Positions 7,683 through 15,760 of a stretch of DNA of 64,000 bases are shown here, piece after piece (within the stretch, counting starts at the first letter, position 1; the number at the start of each line of letters is the position of its first letter). Origin of the DNA: Microcaldota archaeon (GTDB lineage: Archaea > Micrarchaeota > Micrarchaeia > Micrarchaeales > Micrarchaeaceae); the NCBI GenBank assembly GCA_028866775.1, contig JAGWHK010000002.1, forward strand, positions 98,264 to 162,263, written 5' to 3'. Made by a program: the position numbers and the translations under genes. The notes under the pieces are model-generated. The model was given only the letters and a program-made list of their open reading frames with translations, did no database searches and was not told where the DNA came from.

Positions 7683-8420
7683 TTATCCCCAAACATCAGC
7701 AGATACCTTGTTCGCGGGCACGCCCAACGATGTAAGTGCATCCTTAACTGCCTTGACAAAGGCGAGCGGTCCGCATATGTAGAATCCCCTCTCGATGAAG
7801 TCAGGGGAGTACTTCTTTATCATCTCAGCGTCTATGTGGCCTGTCTGCCCCGCCCAGCCGTCTCCCGGCTGCGGCCTTGTGACAGTTATCACGAGCTTTA
7901 TCTTAAGGTCGTTGACGTAGCTGTTCAGCTCATCCTTCCAGATTATCTCAGTTGGAAACTTTGTGCTGTAGAGAAGCACGACATCGTTCTGGGAGTTTGT
8001 GACCTTTATGTGCCTTAGCATGGAAGTGAATGGGGCCAGCCCTGTTCCACCGGCTACGAAGCATACCTTCTTGTCGGTACTAGGATCGAACCTGAACTGG
8101 CCGTTGGGACCCTTGAGCATGAACTCATCGCCCACATTGGAATCCATGAAGTGCGACTTGCCAACGTGATCCCCGTGGGTGGGATTTTTTATCACCATGA
8201 ACTCCATCCCAGGTGTTGAGGGGTCAGATGCAATCGAGAACGCCCTGGCGGTGTACCTCTTCCCAGAGCCGTCCAGACCAGATATCATCATGAACATGCC
8301 CGGGTCAAACGGGCAGGGCTGCCCGTCCTCGGGCATGAACTTCAGTGTCAGCACCTCCGGGGTCTCGTCCCTTTTTTCAACAAGCTTGTATTTCCTGTCA
8401 GTTATGGGTATAGCAGCTAT
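7683..8420 (-). CDS. ferredoxin-NADP reductase family flavoprotein, probable non-ATG start
   Basis: FAD- and NAD(P)-binding oxidoreductase. RAFSIAS is the FAD-binding RxYS motif variant, GGTGLAPF binds the pyridine nucleotide, and YICGP precedes the C-terminal helix. The first ATG/GTG/TTG in frame is a GTG at 8354, which would delete the first strands of the FAD barrel. Upstream, the frame remains open and clearly family-like (IPITDRKYKLVEKRDETPEV), back to a TGA. There is no ATG, GTG or TTG in that stretch. I place the start at the ATA at 8420, which overlaps the stop of a leaderless GTG mini-ORF (8428-8417); the ATC at 8432 is the alternative. The cupin gene follows in the same transcript. 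Confidence 0.8.
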   Translation of the reverse strand: MAAIPITDRKYKLVEKRDETPEVLTLKFMPEDGQPCPFDPGMFMMISGLDGSGKRYTARAFSIASDPSTPGMEFMVIKNPTHGDHVGKSHFMDSNVGDEFMLKGPNGQFRFDPSTDKKVCFVAGGTGLAPFTSMLRHIKVTNSQNDVVLLYSTKFPTEIIWKDELNSYVNDLKIKLVITVTRPQPGDGWAGQTGHIDAEMIKKYSPDFIERGFYICGPLAFVKAVKDALTSLGVPANKVSADVWG

Positions 8421-8451
8421 AGAAACACCGATACTCGTTTGTTGTCAACGA

Positions 8452-8459
8452 ATTTAAAT
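8452..8459. promoter_or_regulatory. palindromic TATA box shared by divergent genes
   Basis: ATTTAAAT is a perfect palindrome, centred at 8455.5. On the plus strand the ATG of lplB lies 24.5 nt away. On the minus strand the leaderless GTG mini-ORF of the flavin reductase starts 27.5 nt away. One TATA box can therefore serve both directions. Confidence 0.55.
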
Positions 8460-8479
8460 CCTTGCGAGACAATCCTATC

Positions 8480-8758
8480 ATGATAGTTCATTCGCTGTAC
8501 AAGGCTCCGAAGGGACTCATACGGATAGAGGCTGATCTTGATTCGGGAGTTCTTGCATCTGTAAGAATAACCGGAGACTTTTTCATGGTTCCAGAGGAGT
8601 CGATTTCGGCCCTGGAGAGGCATCTGGAGGGTGTAAGGCTTGACCAGGGATCGGTTTCAAAGGCGATAGATGATTTTTATAGCTCTGGGGTCGAAACCCC
8701 GATGTTGGGCAGGGACGATATGGTCAAGGCGGTTATGGGTGTTAGCAGTGGAAGTTAG
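8480..8758 (+). CDS. lplB: lipoate-protein ligase, accessory C-terminal domain subunit (LplB)
   Basis: A 92-residue protein matching the detached C-terminal domain of lipoate-protein ligase, as in Thermoplasma acidophilum, where LplA needs LplB to form lipoyl-AMP. Visible features are the KAPKGLIRIE start and the ITGDFFM strand, typical of this domain. It starts at the ATG at 8480, leaderless relative to the palindromic TATA box. It overlaps the start of lplA by 11 nt, so the subunits are made together. Its target would be the E2 protein encoded at 12074-13297. Confidence 0.85.
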   Translation: MIVHSLYKAPKGLIRIEADLDSGVLASVRITGDFFMVPEESISALERHLEGVRLDQGSVSKAIDDFYSSGVETPMLGRDDMVKAVMGVSSGS

Positions 8759-9524
8759 AGTCGTAGAGGAGGATTATCCCGACGACCCGCACAGGAACCT
8801 CGCCGTTGACGAGGCGGTATTCAGGGAGGTGGAGGCCGGTAGGTCTCCCACGACCTTGAGGTTCTATAGGAACAGGAATGCTGTGATACTGGGTTGCTTC
8901 CAGCTTGCGGAGGAGGAGCTTGACCTCGACTATGCCGCGAAGAAGCAGATAGAGATAGCCAAGAGATTCACAGGTGGAGGCGCTGTCTACCATGATATGG
9001 GAGACCTCAACTTCTCGGTAATATCAAAAGACAGCTTTGGGATAGGCCTCAACGTGGAGAGGTTATTCAAGACCATGATGTCGGGCGCCGTGGCTTCGCT
9101 TAACGTTGCGGGTGTGCCTGAGCTCGCATGGGGGATGAACGATGTCACTTCGCGCAAGAAGAAGATAATGGGTGCTGCGGCGACCCTGAAGAAGGGCGTC
9201 GTGCTTTTCCATGCCGCCCTTCTCGTTAATACAGACCTGAATGAGCTTGCCTCAGTTCTCAAGGTTCCCGGGATAAAGCTCAAGGACAAGGGGGTGCAGA
9301 CGATACTCGAGAGGGTCGCCAACATAAAGGAGCTCTGCGGGAAGGACATAGAGGACGTGAGGAAGGCGATACTTGATGGCTACGCCAAGGAGCTCGGCTT
9401 CTCTTACGCTCCAGGAAGCCTTACCGACCGTGAGAGGGCGCTGACCGACAGGCTCTACTCAGAGAAGTACACAAAGGACTCCTGGAACAGGGGCAGGGAG
9501 TTCATACACGTGGAGGATGCTTAG
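8748..9524 (+). CDS. lplA: lipoate-protein ligase catalytic subunit (LplA)
   Basis: Attaches lipoate to the lysine of lipoyl domains through lipoyl-AMP. The biotin/lipoate ligase fold is shown by RRFTGGGAVYHD-type sequence (here KRFTGGGAVYHDMGDLNFS) with the lipoate-binding loop, and by KKKIMGAAATLKKG with the conserved lysine. Length of 258 residues fits the two-subunit archaeal type without the C-terminal domain, which is encoded by lplB just upstream. The start is a GTG at 8748 or 8739 inside the end of lplB. The stop overlaps that of the convergent hydrolase gene. Confidence 0.92.
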   Translation: MEVRVVEEDYPDDPHRNLAVDEAVFREVEAGRSPTTLRFYRNRNAVILGCFQLAEEELDLDYAAKKQIEIAKRFTGGGAVYHDMGDLNFSVISKDSFGIGLNVERLFKTMMSGAVASLNVAGVPELAWGMNDVTSRKKKIMGAAATLKKGVVLFHAALLVNTDLNELASVLKVPGIKLKDKGVQTILERVANIKELCGKDIEDVRKAILDGYAKELGFSYAPGSLTDRERALTDRLYSEKYTKDSWNRGREFIHVEDA

Positions 9525-10252
9525 ACCTCGCCACAGAACTGTGCTATGGCCCTGCCCGTATCTACTGGAATTGTCCAGTGGGGTATGTGGCCGCCGCCCT
9601 TGATCACCATGAACCTATTGTGGGGTATGAGTCCTCTTTCCCACTCGCCGAATCTCAGAGGCACCACCTCGTCGTTTGACCCCCATATCAGCAGCGTCTT
9701 TGTCGTCACCTTTGAGAGCACTTCCTTGTTTAACATGTATTTGTCAAAATTGGAGGCTATGCTGCGCATCACCGCCTCGTTGGCTCCGATCTTCAGCGAC
9801 TCCTTCACGATCCCGTTCAGGTATTCGTCCCTCTTCCCTGAATCTATTATCTCATTTGCCTGCGCCTCGAGCCCTGCGCTGTCCTCCAGTATCACACCCT
9901 TGGTGTTGCTCGTTGCAGCGTAGTGCGTTGCCAGCCACGCGCCATAGGAATGGCCGAAGAGAACCGGTTCATGCAAACCGAGACTTGAGGTCATGTCCTT
10001 TAGCGCATTCACCTGCACCATTATGTCATAGCTGATCACTGGAGAATCAGACCTGCCGTGGCCCAGCAGGTCAACCAGGTATACGTCAAGGTTTGCCGGG
10101 ATGAATGGTACGAGCTTCCGCCAGGTCCTGACAGTCGCGCCAACCCCGTGCAGGAATATTATCGCCTGGCCCTCCCCAGCCCTGTGGAGGAAGAAGAGCC
10201 TGCCCTTTCGGGTTACGGAGAAATTCTCTTCGAAATCCTCGAAGCCCTCCAT
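9521..10252 (-). CDS. alpha/beta hydrolase
   Basis: 243 residues. The nucleophile elbow is GHSYG, the oxyanion region FLHGVGAT, and the late His is in GGGHIPH; the acid is probably the Asp in WGSNDEV. This is a serine hydrolase of the esterase or C-C hydrolase type. It lies 4 nt after the stop of the E3 gene and ends the 2-oxoacid dehydrogenase operon. A similar hydrolase is often found near such operons, where it has been linked to acyl or acetoin metabolism, but the substrate is unknown here. Confidence 0.88.
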   Translation of the reverse strand: MEGFEDFEENFSVTRKGRLFFLHRAGEGQAIIFLHGVGATVRTWRKLVPFIPANLDVYLVDLLGHGRSDSPVISYDIMVQVNALKDMTSSLGLHEPVLFGHSYGAWLATHYAATSNTKGVILEDSAGLEAQANEIIDSGKRDEYLNGIVKESLKIGANEAVMRSIASNFDKYMLNKEVLSKVTTKTLLIWGSNDEVVPLRFGEWERGLIPHNRFMVIKGGGHIPHWTIPVDTGRAIAQFCGEV

Positions 10253-10256
10253 CCAA

Positions 10257-11636
10257 TCATTTCTTTGCCTTGCCCTTGCCCACAAAGAAGTGTATGGACC
10301 TGCCGAGCGCCAGTTCGGCAGCTTCTTGGACAGCCTCCCCGTATGTTGGATGCGGGTGTATAGTGTCTGCTATATCCTCGATGTTTGCCCCCATTTCTAT
10401 CGCCAGCGCCGCCTCGGCTATCATCGCATTGGCCTCGTCCGAGACTATCTCGACCCCAGTTACCGTCCCGGATCCGTCGCAGGCGATCTTTACGAATCCA
10501 TCCTTAGAGTCCAGGGCGATCGCCCTCCCGAGCCCTGTCAATGGAAACTTTGACACCCTTATGCCTTCCTTCTCTTCTACGCTGCCCGCTATCGCTATCT
10601 CCGGATCGGAGAATATAACCGCCGGTATCACCAGGTTGTCAAACGACGAGTCTTGCCCTGCCGCGACCTCGCCCGCCACTATGCCCTGCCTTATCGCCTT
10701 GTGGGCAAGCATGGGCTCGCCAACCACGTCGCCTATCGCGAGTATGTTGGGGTCAGAACTCCTCATCTGGTTGTCGATCATGATGAATCCCTTTTCGTCA
10801 AGCTTGACTTTCGTGTTCTCGATCCCCAGGCCCGCCGTATAGGGGGAGAGGCCTATCGCTACAACAATCAGTTGGCAGTCTATCTTTTTGCCATTCGATA
10901 GGGTGATTGAGCCGTTTGTCTGCGATGATGGTGTTGCTCCAGTAAAAACATCGATCCCGAGCTTTTCCATCTTGTCCTTTATCACTTCTACCGCTTCGCG
11001 ATCGAACCTTGAGAGTATGTCGCTCCTGGCGATTATGCTGACCTTCGTGCCGAGCTTTGCGTACAGCATTCCAATCTCAACCGCCACGTATCCGGCACCG
11101 ATTATAGCCATTGATTTTGGTATGTAATCGAGCATGAGGGCCCTCTTGTAGTCCAGAATGTAGTCAGAGAACTCGAATCCCTTCATCGGGGCCGGTTGGG
11201 ATCCCGTAGCTATCAGGGCCTTCTTGAATTCTAGCGTCACCCCATCGGTCAACTGCACGGAATTGCTTGTCAGAAAAGTTGCCGTTCCCTTGAAGACGTC
11301 AATCCCGTTGGCCTTGCAGAGGTAAGCCACTCCCTCCTCAAGCTTCTTTGATACATCCATCCTCCATGCATTCATCTTCTTAGGGTCAACGGAGGCGGAA
11401 GGGGAGGATATCCCGAATTGGTCGGAGTGGGTCGCCTCATAGTAGATGTCCGCTATCTTTATTAGTGTCTTCGAAGGTATGCACGCATAGTTGAGGCAGT
11501 GGCCCCCCAGCTTTTCCTTTTCGACCAAAGCCACACTAAGCCCCAGCTGCGCCGCACGTATAGCAGCCACATATCCGCCAACCCCGCCGCCTATCACTGC
11601 AAGGTCCACCTGTTCCGGAATCGATCCCATTACCAT
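10257..11636 (-). CDS. lpdA: dihydrolipoamide dehydrogenase (E3)
   Basis: Flavoprotein that reoxidises the dihydrolipoyl arm of E2 and reduces NAD+. 459 residues with FAD motif VIGGGVGGYVAA, redox disulfide GGHCLNYACIPSK, the NAD motif (AIIGAGYVAVEIG), ALAIGDV-type FAD contact, and the C-terminal HPHPTYGE with the catalytic His-Glu pair. All catalytic residues are present. It is the fifth gene in the operon, 1 nt after the deaminase gene. Confidence 0.95.
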   Translation of the reverse strand: MVMGSIPEQVDLAVIGGGVGGYVAAIRAAQLGLSVALVEKEKLGGHCLNYACIPSKTLIKIADIYYEATHSDQFGISSPSASVDPKKMNAWRMDVSKKLEEGVAYLCKANGIDVFKGTATFLTSNSVQLTDGVTLEFKKALIATGSQPAPMKGFEFSDYILDYKRALMLDYIPKSMAIIGAGYVAVEIGMLYAKLGTKVSIIARSDILSRFDREAVEVIKDKMEKLGIDVFTGATPSSQTNGSITLSNGKKIDCQLIVVAIGLSPYTAGLGIENTKVKLDEKGFIMIDNQMRSSDPNILAIGDVVGEPMLAHKAIRQGIVAGEVAAGQDSSFDNLVIPAVIFSDPEIAIAGSVEEKEGIRVSKFPLTGLGRAIALDSKDGFVKIACDGSGTVTGVEIVSDEANAMIAEAALAIEMGANIEDIADTIHPHPTYGEAVQEAAELALGRSIHFFVGKGKAKK

Positions 11637-11637
11637 G

Positions 11638-12063
11638 CTACCATCTACTGCTCTTGAACAGTCCTATGCATTCCTTACGCATCACATCGTTATTAATCTT
11701 AACCCCTCGCCTTTTCAGGGTCGCCCCGACTTGCGGTATTATTATTTCGTCGAAACCGAAGCGGCGCGAATCGGTTAGCCGCGCTCCAAACACCAACTCG
11801 CTTATGCCAGCCCAGTGTATTGCACCCATGCACATCGGACACGACTCGCAGGTGCTGTATAAGGTAAATCCCTTAAGGGAATTTGTCTTGAGCTTCCTGA
11901 GTGCCTTTTGTATGGCTAGCATTTCGGCATGTGCAGTTGGATCCCTGATACCGTTGCCCTTGCTGCTTGCTATTATTTTGTCCCCCTTGGCAATCGCAGA
12001 AAAGAAGGGGAATCCCGCCCTTGAGGCTTTCTTGACGACTAGTTTCATGATCGCCTTTTCCAA
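11638..12063 (-). CDS. cytidine/guanine deaminase-family nucleoside deaminase
   Basis: 141 residues with the zinc motif HAE (TAHAEMLAI) and the second zinc motif ESCPMCMGA (PCxxC type), the layout of the guanine deaminase / tRNA adenosine deaminase branch. The Glu of HAE is the proton shuttle. It lies between the E2 and E3 genes with gaps of 10 and 1 nt. This is unusual, since nothing in 2-oxoacid oxidation needs a deaminase; the link is probably just shared transcription. Substrate: guanine or another base, uncertain. Confidence 0.85.
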   Translation of the reverse strand: MEKAIMKLVVKKASRAGFPFFSAIAKGDKIIASSKGNGIRDPTAHAEMLAIQKALRKLKTNSLKGFTLYSTCESCPMCMGAIHWAGISELVFGARLTDSRRFGFDEIIIPQVGATLKRRGVKINNDVMRKECIGLFKSSRW

Positions 12064-12073
12064 GCTACCGCCC

Positions 12074-13297
12074 CTATAGCATCTCCAGGAACTCGGGATC
12101 CTCTATGTACTTCTTGAAGGCGTTGCCGAACTTCACAGCTTCCGCGCCGTCCACGACCCTGTGGTCGAATACCAGCGAGATGGGCATCTGCTTCCCTATC
12201 TTTATGACACCGTCCTTGACTAACGGGGTGTCCCTGATCATGCCTATTCCAAGTATCGCGACGTCAGGGTGGTTTATTATAGGAACTGCAAGATATCCAC
12301 CACCTAGGCTTCCTATGTTCGTTATCGTGAAGGTGTTGTCCCTCATCTCGTCAAGGGTTATGGTCTGGTTTCTCACCTTGTCGGCCAGGTTCTGCAGCTC
12401 CTTCGCCAGTGTTATGATGCTCTTCTTGTCGACGTACTTTATGACCACGACCTTCAGCCCGTCAGGCGCCTCCGCCGCGAGCCCTATGTTGTAGTACTTC
12501 TTGAGTATAATCTCCATTGTCTCGTGGTCGTAGCTTGAGTTGAAGTTGGGGTTTTCCTTGAGCGCCTCCACCGTCGCCTTCATTATGAAGGGCAGGAAGG
12601 TCAGCTTCGTTCCCGTGTCTGCCTGTACCCTGGCCTTCTCCCCGCTCACTATATTGTAGAGCGCGGTCGCATCTACAAGGTCCATGTGCACCGCACTTGG
12701 TATCGAAAGGGAGGCCTCCATGTTCCTCGCTATCGCCTTCCTTGTCTGGCTCATCGGCACCCTCTCGATGTCGTTCTGGTGTTGCTGCTCGAGCGTTTCG
12801 GAGAATTTCGGAACGGCCTTCTTCTGGGGCGATTCGGCCTGGGCATGCGACCTGACGTCATTCTCGAGTATCCTTCCACCAGGCCCGGTCCCTGTCACCG
12901 TGGTTATGTCGACCTTGAGGTCATGGGCGAGCTTCCTTACGAACGGGGTTGCCATGACGCCCTCATGGAGTATTGGAACTGTCTTGTGCTCCTCAGGAAC
13001 TGGAGCTTGCTGCTTGGGCGGCTGCGATGCCTGAACTGGTTGGGCTCCGGAAAGCTCCTCTTTTGTTCCGACCTGTGCTATGGTGTCGCCGACTTTTACT
13101 GTAGAGTCCTCCTTCGCGAATATCCTGACTATTCCGTCTATCGGGGAGGGCATGTTGACCACAGCCTTGTCTGTCTCCACCTGGAAGAGGGGCTGGTCCT
13201 CCTTGACCGCGTCCCCGTCCTTGACCAGCCACTTCTTTATGTGTCCCTCTGTAATCCCTTCCCCTACATCGACGAATCTTATCTCCTTCATGATCAT
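12074..13297 (-). CDS. 2-oxoacid dehydrogenase E2 (dihydrolipoamide acyltransferase)
   Basis: 407 residues. A single lipoyl domain (residues 1-80) carries the lipoylated lysine in VETDKAVV. A Pro/Gln/Ala linker leads to a peripheral subunit-binding domain (ATPFVRKLA to GRILENDV), a second linker, and the catalytic domain ending in FDHRVVDGAEA with the active-site His and Asp. The protein is the core of the complex encoded by this operon. Start overlaps the end of the E1 beta gene by 4 nt. Pyruvate or branched-chain oxoacid as substrate cannot be decided from the sequence. Confidence 0.93.
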   Translation of the reverse strand: MIMKEIRFVDVGEGITEGHIKKWLVKDGDAVKEDQPLFQVETDKAVVNMPSPIDGIVRIFAKEDSTVKVGDTIAQVGTKEELSGAQPVQASQPPKQQAPVPEEHKTVPILHEGVMATPFVRKLAHDLKVDITTVTGTGPGGRILENDVRSHAQAESPQKKAVPKFSETLEQQHQNDIERVPMSQTRKAIARNMEASLSIPSAVHMDLVDATALYNIVSGEKARVQADTGTKLTFLPFIMKATVEALKENPNFNSSYDHETMEIILKKYYNIGLAAEAPDGLKVVVIKYVDKKSIITLAKELQNLADKVRNQTITLDEMRDNTFTITNIGSLGGGYLAVPIINHPDVAILGIGMIRDTPLVKDGVIKIGKQMPISLVFDHRVVDGAEAVKFGNAFKKYIEDPEFLEML

Positions 13298-14265
13298 GCC
13301 TCCATGACTTTGTCTATCGCCTTCGATACCTTGACCGCGTTCGGCACGTAGTAGTTCTCGTATCCCGGGAACGGGTATGGGAGGCTGGGCGCCCCGACCC
13401 TGACTATCGGGGCCTGCAACTCGAAGATCGCCTTCTCAGCTATCCTTGCCGCGACCTCTGCCCCTACTCCGAAGCTTGCCTGCGCCTCGTGGACTATCAC
13501 GACCCTGCCCGTCTTCTTCGCACTCTCTATTATTGTAGCCTCGTCAAGTGGGTTGATCGTCCTCAGGTCTATTATCTCAGCTTTAACGCCCTTCTTTGCA
13601 ACGACGTCCTTGACCAGTGGAACCATCGTGCCGTATGTTATTATGCTGAGCTTGTCACCCTCTTGCACGATGTTTGCCTTTCCTATTGGAACCTCGTAGC
13701 TGTCTTCGGGAACATCCTGCTTGAAGAGCCTGTAGAGCTTGGTGGGCTCCAGGAATATCACGGGATCGTCCATTTTTGCTGCGCTTATCAGGAGACCCTT
13801 TGCATCATATGGGCTTGACGGCTCTATTACAACCAGTCCACCTACGTGCGAATAGTACACTTCAGGGCTGTCGGAGTGGTGCTCAAGAGTTCTTACGCCA
13901 CCGCTGACAGGTGTCCTTACCACCATCGGCACCGTGAATCTCGACCTGGACCTGCTCCTGTATCTGGCGGCGTGGTTCACCAGCTGGTCGAAGCCCATCA
14001 GCATGAACCCGGCGAACTGTATCTCTGGTATCGGCCTCATTCCGGATATCGCCATGCCTATCGCAGATCCTATTATGACTGATTCTGCGAGTGGGGTGTC
14101 TATGACCCTTTCCTCCCCGAACTTCGCTTGGAGTCCGTCAGTAACCCTGAATACCCCGCCATCCTTTCCTATGTCTTCGCCCAGCAGTATGGAATTTGGG
14201 TCTGATTTTAGTATTGTTTCAAGGGCACTGTTTAATGCGCTAACCATGTTCATCTGCATATTCAC
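13294..14265 (-). CDS. 2-oxoacid dehydrogenase E1 beta subunit
   Basis: 323 residues of the thiamine-diphosphate enzyme's beta chain. LLGEDIG near residue 28 carries the cofactor-activating Glu, the central part has PVSGGVRT with the HHSDSPE loop, and the C-terminal transketolase domain ends in GAPSLPYPF. It pairs with the alpha chain encoded just upstream; the genes overlap by 4 nt (ATGA type), which favours equal synthesis. Confidence 0.93.
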   Translation of the reverse strand: MNMQMNMVSALNSALETILKSDPNSILLGEDIGKDGGVFRVTDGLQAKFGEERVIDTPLAESVIIGSAIGMAISGMRPIPEIQFAGFMLMGFDQLVNHAARYRSRSRSRFTVPMVVRTPVSGGVRTLEHHSDSPEVYYSHVGGLVVIEPSSPYDAKGLLISAAKMDDPVIFLEPTKLYRLFKQDVPEDSYEVPIGKANIVQEGDKLSIITYGTMVPLVKDVVAKKGVKAEIIDLRTINPLDEATIIESAKKTGRVVIVHEAQASFGVGAEVAARIAEKAIFELQAPIVRVGAPSLPYPFPGYENYYVPNAVKVSKAIDKVMEA

Positions 14266-15347
14266 ACCTGGTAAAAGTTGGACTCGACGGCATCATCGAG
14301 CTCGCCCTTGAGTATCTGGCTGATCTCCACGCTGCTGTATACGCTCTCGAACATGCTCTTGGGATCCGGCTTGAACTGCTCTGCCTTCTCAACAGCCGCA
14401 TCGATGGTTTTCTTATGATCGGCACGCATCGACTGCTCCATATCGTCGTTCCAGAGAGACTTTGATATTAGGTACTTGCGGGTGCGCTCTATTGGGTCCT
14501 TTGCCCTCCACGAAGCCACCTCGTCGTCGCTCCTGTATTTTGAAGGGTCGTCTGCGGTGGTGTGCATGCTCATCCTATAGGTAACGCATTCTATGACTGT
14601 TGGTCCATCGCCGGAGAGCTGGATCGCCTCCTTGACTGACTCGTAAACAGCTATTGGGTCATTGCCATCAACTTGGACGCACCTAATTCCAGCGGCGATT
14701 GCCTTCTGAGCCAGCGTAATGGCGGCGGTCTGACTCGACCTAGGCATGGATATCGCCCATTGGTTGTTTTCCACTATCGCTACTAGCGGCAACTTGAACA
14801 CTCCAGCGAAGTTTATCGTCTCGTAGAAGTCACCCTCTGATGTACCCCCATCACCAACATAGGAGATTACAGCAGCTCCGGTCTTCTTTTGCTTCTGTGC
14901 GAATGCGATTCCTGCGGCATGCGGCATCTGCGATCCTACAGGTATGCAAACCGGAAAGCCGCCAACGCCCTCTGGTATATGGTTACCATCCTCAAAGCCC
15001 ATCTCATATAGGAAGAAGATCTCAATGGGCAATCCCCTTGCAAGGAACACTCCATGCTGCCTGAAGCTCGGAACGAATAGGTCGCCTGGCCTCATCGCTA
15101 GCGCGCTTCCTACCTGGGTTGCCTCCTCGCCTGTTAATGGGGCATAGGTGACCGCCCTGCCTTGACGCTGCAGACTTAGGGTCTTGTCGTCCAGGGCGCG
15201 TGCAAGGCACATGAAACGGTACATGTCAACGATCTTTGAATCGGCGAGGTCCTTTGGCATGAGGGCCTGGTCGACCGAGCCGTTCTCGTCCATCACCTGG
15301 ACATAGTCGACGCTGCCATCAAAGACACGTTTCTGCAATCGAAGCAC
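14262..15347 (-). CDS. 2-oxoacid dehydrogenase E1 alpha subunit
   Basis: 361 residues of the thiamine-diphosphate-binding chain. The cofactor motif is GDGGTSEGDFYE (GDG...) followed by VENNQWAIS, and the phosphorylation-loop region reads SMHTTADDPSKYR. First gene of a six-gene operon. The GTG at 15347 lies about 26 nt from a TATA-like element (gttttatt, 15370-15377), which points to a leaderless transcript. A full oxoacid dehydrogenase complex is known from Thermoplasma, haloarchaea and ARMAN-2. Confidence 0.93.
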   Translation of the reverse strand: MLRLQKRVFDGSVDYVQVMDENGSVDQALMPKDLADSKIVDMYRFMCLARALDDKTLSLQRQGRAVTYAPLTGEEATQVGSALAMRPGDLFVPSFRQHGVFLARGLPIEIFFLYEMGFEDGNHIPEGVGGFPVCIPVGSQMPHAAGIAFAQKQKKTGAAVISYVGDGGTSEGDFYETINFAGVFKLPLVAIVENNQWAISMPRSSQTAAITLAQKAIAAGIRCVQVDGNDPIAVYESVKEAIQLSGDGPTVIECVTYRMSMHTTADDPSKYRSDDEVASWRAKDPIERTRKYLISKSLWNDDMEQSMRADHKKTIDAAVEKAEQFKPDPKSMFESVYSSVEISQILKGELDDAVESNFYQV

Positions 15348-15416
15348 CGATGCCTATTCTCAGGGAAGCAATAAAACTGTTCGCCTGAGGTATCCAATAG
15401 CTTGCTCGGATGGGGT

Positions 15417-15659
15417 TTATTTCCTGCGTGACCTCCTTGGTTTGTGCCGGGATCGCCTAATCGCACTTGAGATCGCGAAGCCTATGATCCCGCCGGCCAG
15501 GAGCCCGGCATCTACAACCGCAGCGATCAAAGAGAATAGGATGGGATTGGAGAAGAATCTGGCCCCGAAAGCGATTAGAAGACTTACAGATGCAAGGCCG
15601 AAGCATACCCCAGCCCATGCGCCAATGGCAAGCTGCTTAAACGTGGACTTCCTTACCAT
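15417..15659 (-). CDS. small two-helix membrane protein with basic tail
   Basis: 80 residues starting MVRKSTFKQL, with two hydrophobic helices (about 9-31 and 38-63) and an Arg/Lys/Ser-rich C-terminus (SRHKPRRSRRK). The basic tail predicts a cytoplasmic C-terminus. No family recognised. It lies alone between the AAA+ gene and the oxoacid dehydrogenase operon, all on the minus strand. Confidence 0.6.
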   Translation of the reverse strand: MVRKSTFKQLAIGAWAGVCFGLASVSLLIAFGARFFSNPILFSLIAAVVDAGLLAGGIIGFAISSAIRRSRHKPRRSRRK

Positions 15660-15760
15660 CAATACCACACATTATGATTTAATATCACAGCATCGGTTTA
15701 TAAATCAATATGTATGGCATTCTTCAATTGGCGTAGCATTCTGCAGAGGTCGCGTAGCCA

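Noticed and set aside
12686-13351. A 221-codon plus-strand frame opposite the E2 gene
   Set aside because: Runs antisense through the lipoyl, linker and subunit-binding domains of E2, which are real by motif.
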